Translations under genes and position numbers: made by a program
Shown here: positions 5,067 through 5,451 of the stretch, piece by piece
Position numbering within the stretch: the first letter of the stretch is position 1
How the letters are laid out: the number at the start of each line of letters is the position of its first letter
The notes under the pieces: model-generated
What the model was told of the DNA's origin: nothing
Seen by the model: the letters and a program-made list of their open reading frames with translations, nothing else
The model's database searches: none
Origin: JBAXTE01 sp964653595
GTDB lineage: Bacteria > Bacteroidota > Bacteroidia > Bacteroidales > WCHB1-69
Direction: 5' to 3'
Length of the DNA: 5,451 nt
Assembly (NCBI GenBank): GCA_964653595.1
Contig: CAZZHH010000103.1
Span: forward strand, 1 to 5,451

Positions 5067-5407
5067 ATGAAATTGCAAAAAATATCAATACAAGTAAGCC
5101 CTTATTCTGGAATTAACTTTTAAATGTAGAATATAATCAGTCTTTTGTGCTCAATTGGTTGATAATCAGCTGGGTATAAGGTGTAAGACATATGGTTTTT
5201 CTTACAGCGATATTATTCAAAACTTGATGAATGTCTTTTTTGTGGAGGTGATTGTGATGAAGACATCCAAACTCATTTACGTGATACTCTATTGTCAATA
5301 TCAGGTAACAATGTACCCAGTGCAGACACAATTTTACGAGGCAAAAAGAGCTTTCTACCGAAAACACAACATGTGGATCTGTTAATGACAAATAGTATAA
5401 ATTTATA
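5067..5407 (+). pseudogene. Decayed N-terminal fragment of an IS1380-family transposase
   Basis: Five consecutive segments in shifting frames give one continuous match, from memory, to the N-terminus of Bacteroidetes IS1380 transposases. They are MKLQKISIQVSPYSGINF (5067-5120), NVEYNQS (5123-5143), LVDNQLGIRCKTYGFSYSD then IIQNLMNVFF (5155 to about 5240), CGGDCDEDIQTHLRDTLLSI then SGNNVPSADTILRG (5241-5342), and KELSTENTTCGSVNDK-stop-YKF (5345-5404). Each junction is explained by loss of one base; the one near 5236-5241 is in a run of T. A TAG at 5393-5395 then interrupts the frame and similarity fades after about 5407. Full-length members have about 430 residues with a DDE catalytic core, so the whole catalytic part is missing and the fragment cannot transpose. 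I could not identify a terminal inverted repeat on its left side. Confidence 0.85.
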
Positions 5408-5427
5408 GAGGTCATCATTTAATTTCA

Positions 5428-5435
5428 TATCTTTG
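5428..5435 (+). promoter_or_regulatory. Candidate promoter -7 element pointing out of the window
   Basis: TATCTTTG followed by CACC fits the TAnnTTTG element of Bacteroidota promoters. It lies just past the point where similarity to the transposase ends, so it probably belongs to a gene starting beyond the window. No clear TTTG is seen at the -33 position. Confidence 0.4.
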
Positions 5436-5451
5436 CACCTTAGAAAAACAA

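Noticed and set aside
5155..5385. 76-residue plus-strand ORF starting at TTG
   Set aside because: Only its first 29 residues match the transposase; after the T run the frame is wrong. It is part of the IS1380 pseudogene and not a separate gene.
4898..5451. DGR template repeat downstream of the adhesin
   Set aside because: I looked for a second copy of the TATTGGAGCTCCAGCGAA start or the GTGCGTGCTATTCG end and found none on either strand in the window.

Overview
The window is AT-rich DNA that looks like it comes from a member of the Bacteroidota. The evidence is a secreted protein with a type IX secretion (Por) C-terminal sorting domain, an N-terminal adhesin domain of a kind I know from this phylum, a decayed IS1380-type transposase of the Bacteroidetes branch, start codons mostly without Shine-Dalgarno sequences, and promoter motifs of the TAnnTTTG type. 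All genes lie on the plus strand.

Left part (1-1163): this looks like an accessory, cassette-like array. Two related imperfect palindromes of about 120-130 bp (217-344 and 1040-1159) flank a single ORF for a small outer-membrane beta-barrel protein (401-1027). A likely third copy is cut by the window start (1-29). Between the first and second elements lies a decayed, truncated relative of Avd, the accessory protein of diversity-generating retroelements (DGRs). Each gene ends 12-16 nt before the palindrome that follows it, and the palindromes end in a GTT-containing box. This is the architecture of integron gene cassettes, although the boxes do not fit the canonical attC consensus and no integrase is visible.

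Middle part (1164-4897): after a roughly 300 bp leader with one candidate promoter come three closely spaced genes that look like one transcription unit. They are a T9SS-sorted small secreted protein (1459-1983), a four-helix-bundle protein of the S23/TIGR02436 family (2002-2346), and a large exported adhesin or tail-fibre-like protein (2366-4897). The adhesin has a signal peptide, a conserved N-terminal domain, a stalk of near-identical 64-residue and 42-residue repeats interrupted by a 100-N assembly gap, and a C-terminal DUF1566/Lcl-type C-type-lectin-like domain. The last 40 or so residues have the layout and codon pattern of a DGR variable region. Neither the matching template repeat nor a reverse transcriptase is in the window.

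Right part (4898-5451): a 10-bp perfect inverted repeat spanning 76 bp follows the adhesin. Next comes the N-terminal quarter or so of an IS1380-family transposase, broken by four apparent single-base deletions and a nonsense codon, and then a promoter-like motif pointing out of the window.

The most interesting possibilities are the cassette-like array with unusual attC-like palindromes, and the adhesin as a diversified target whose DGR machinery lies outside the window or has been lost. All family assignments are from memory of the families; no database search was run.
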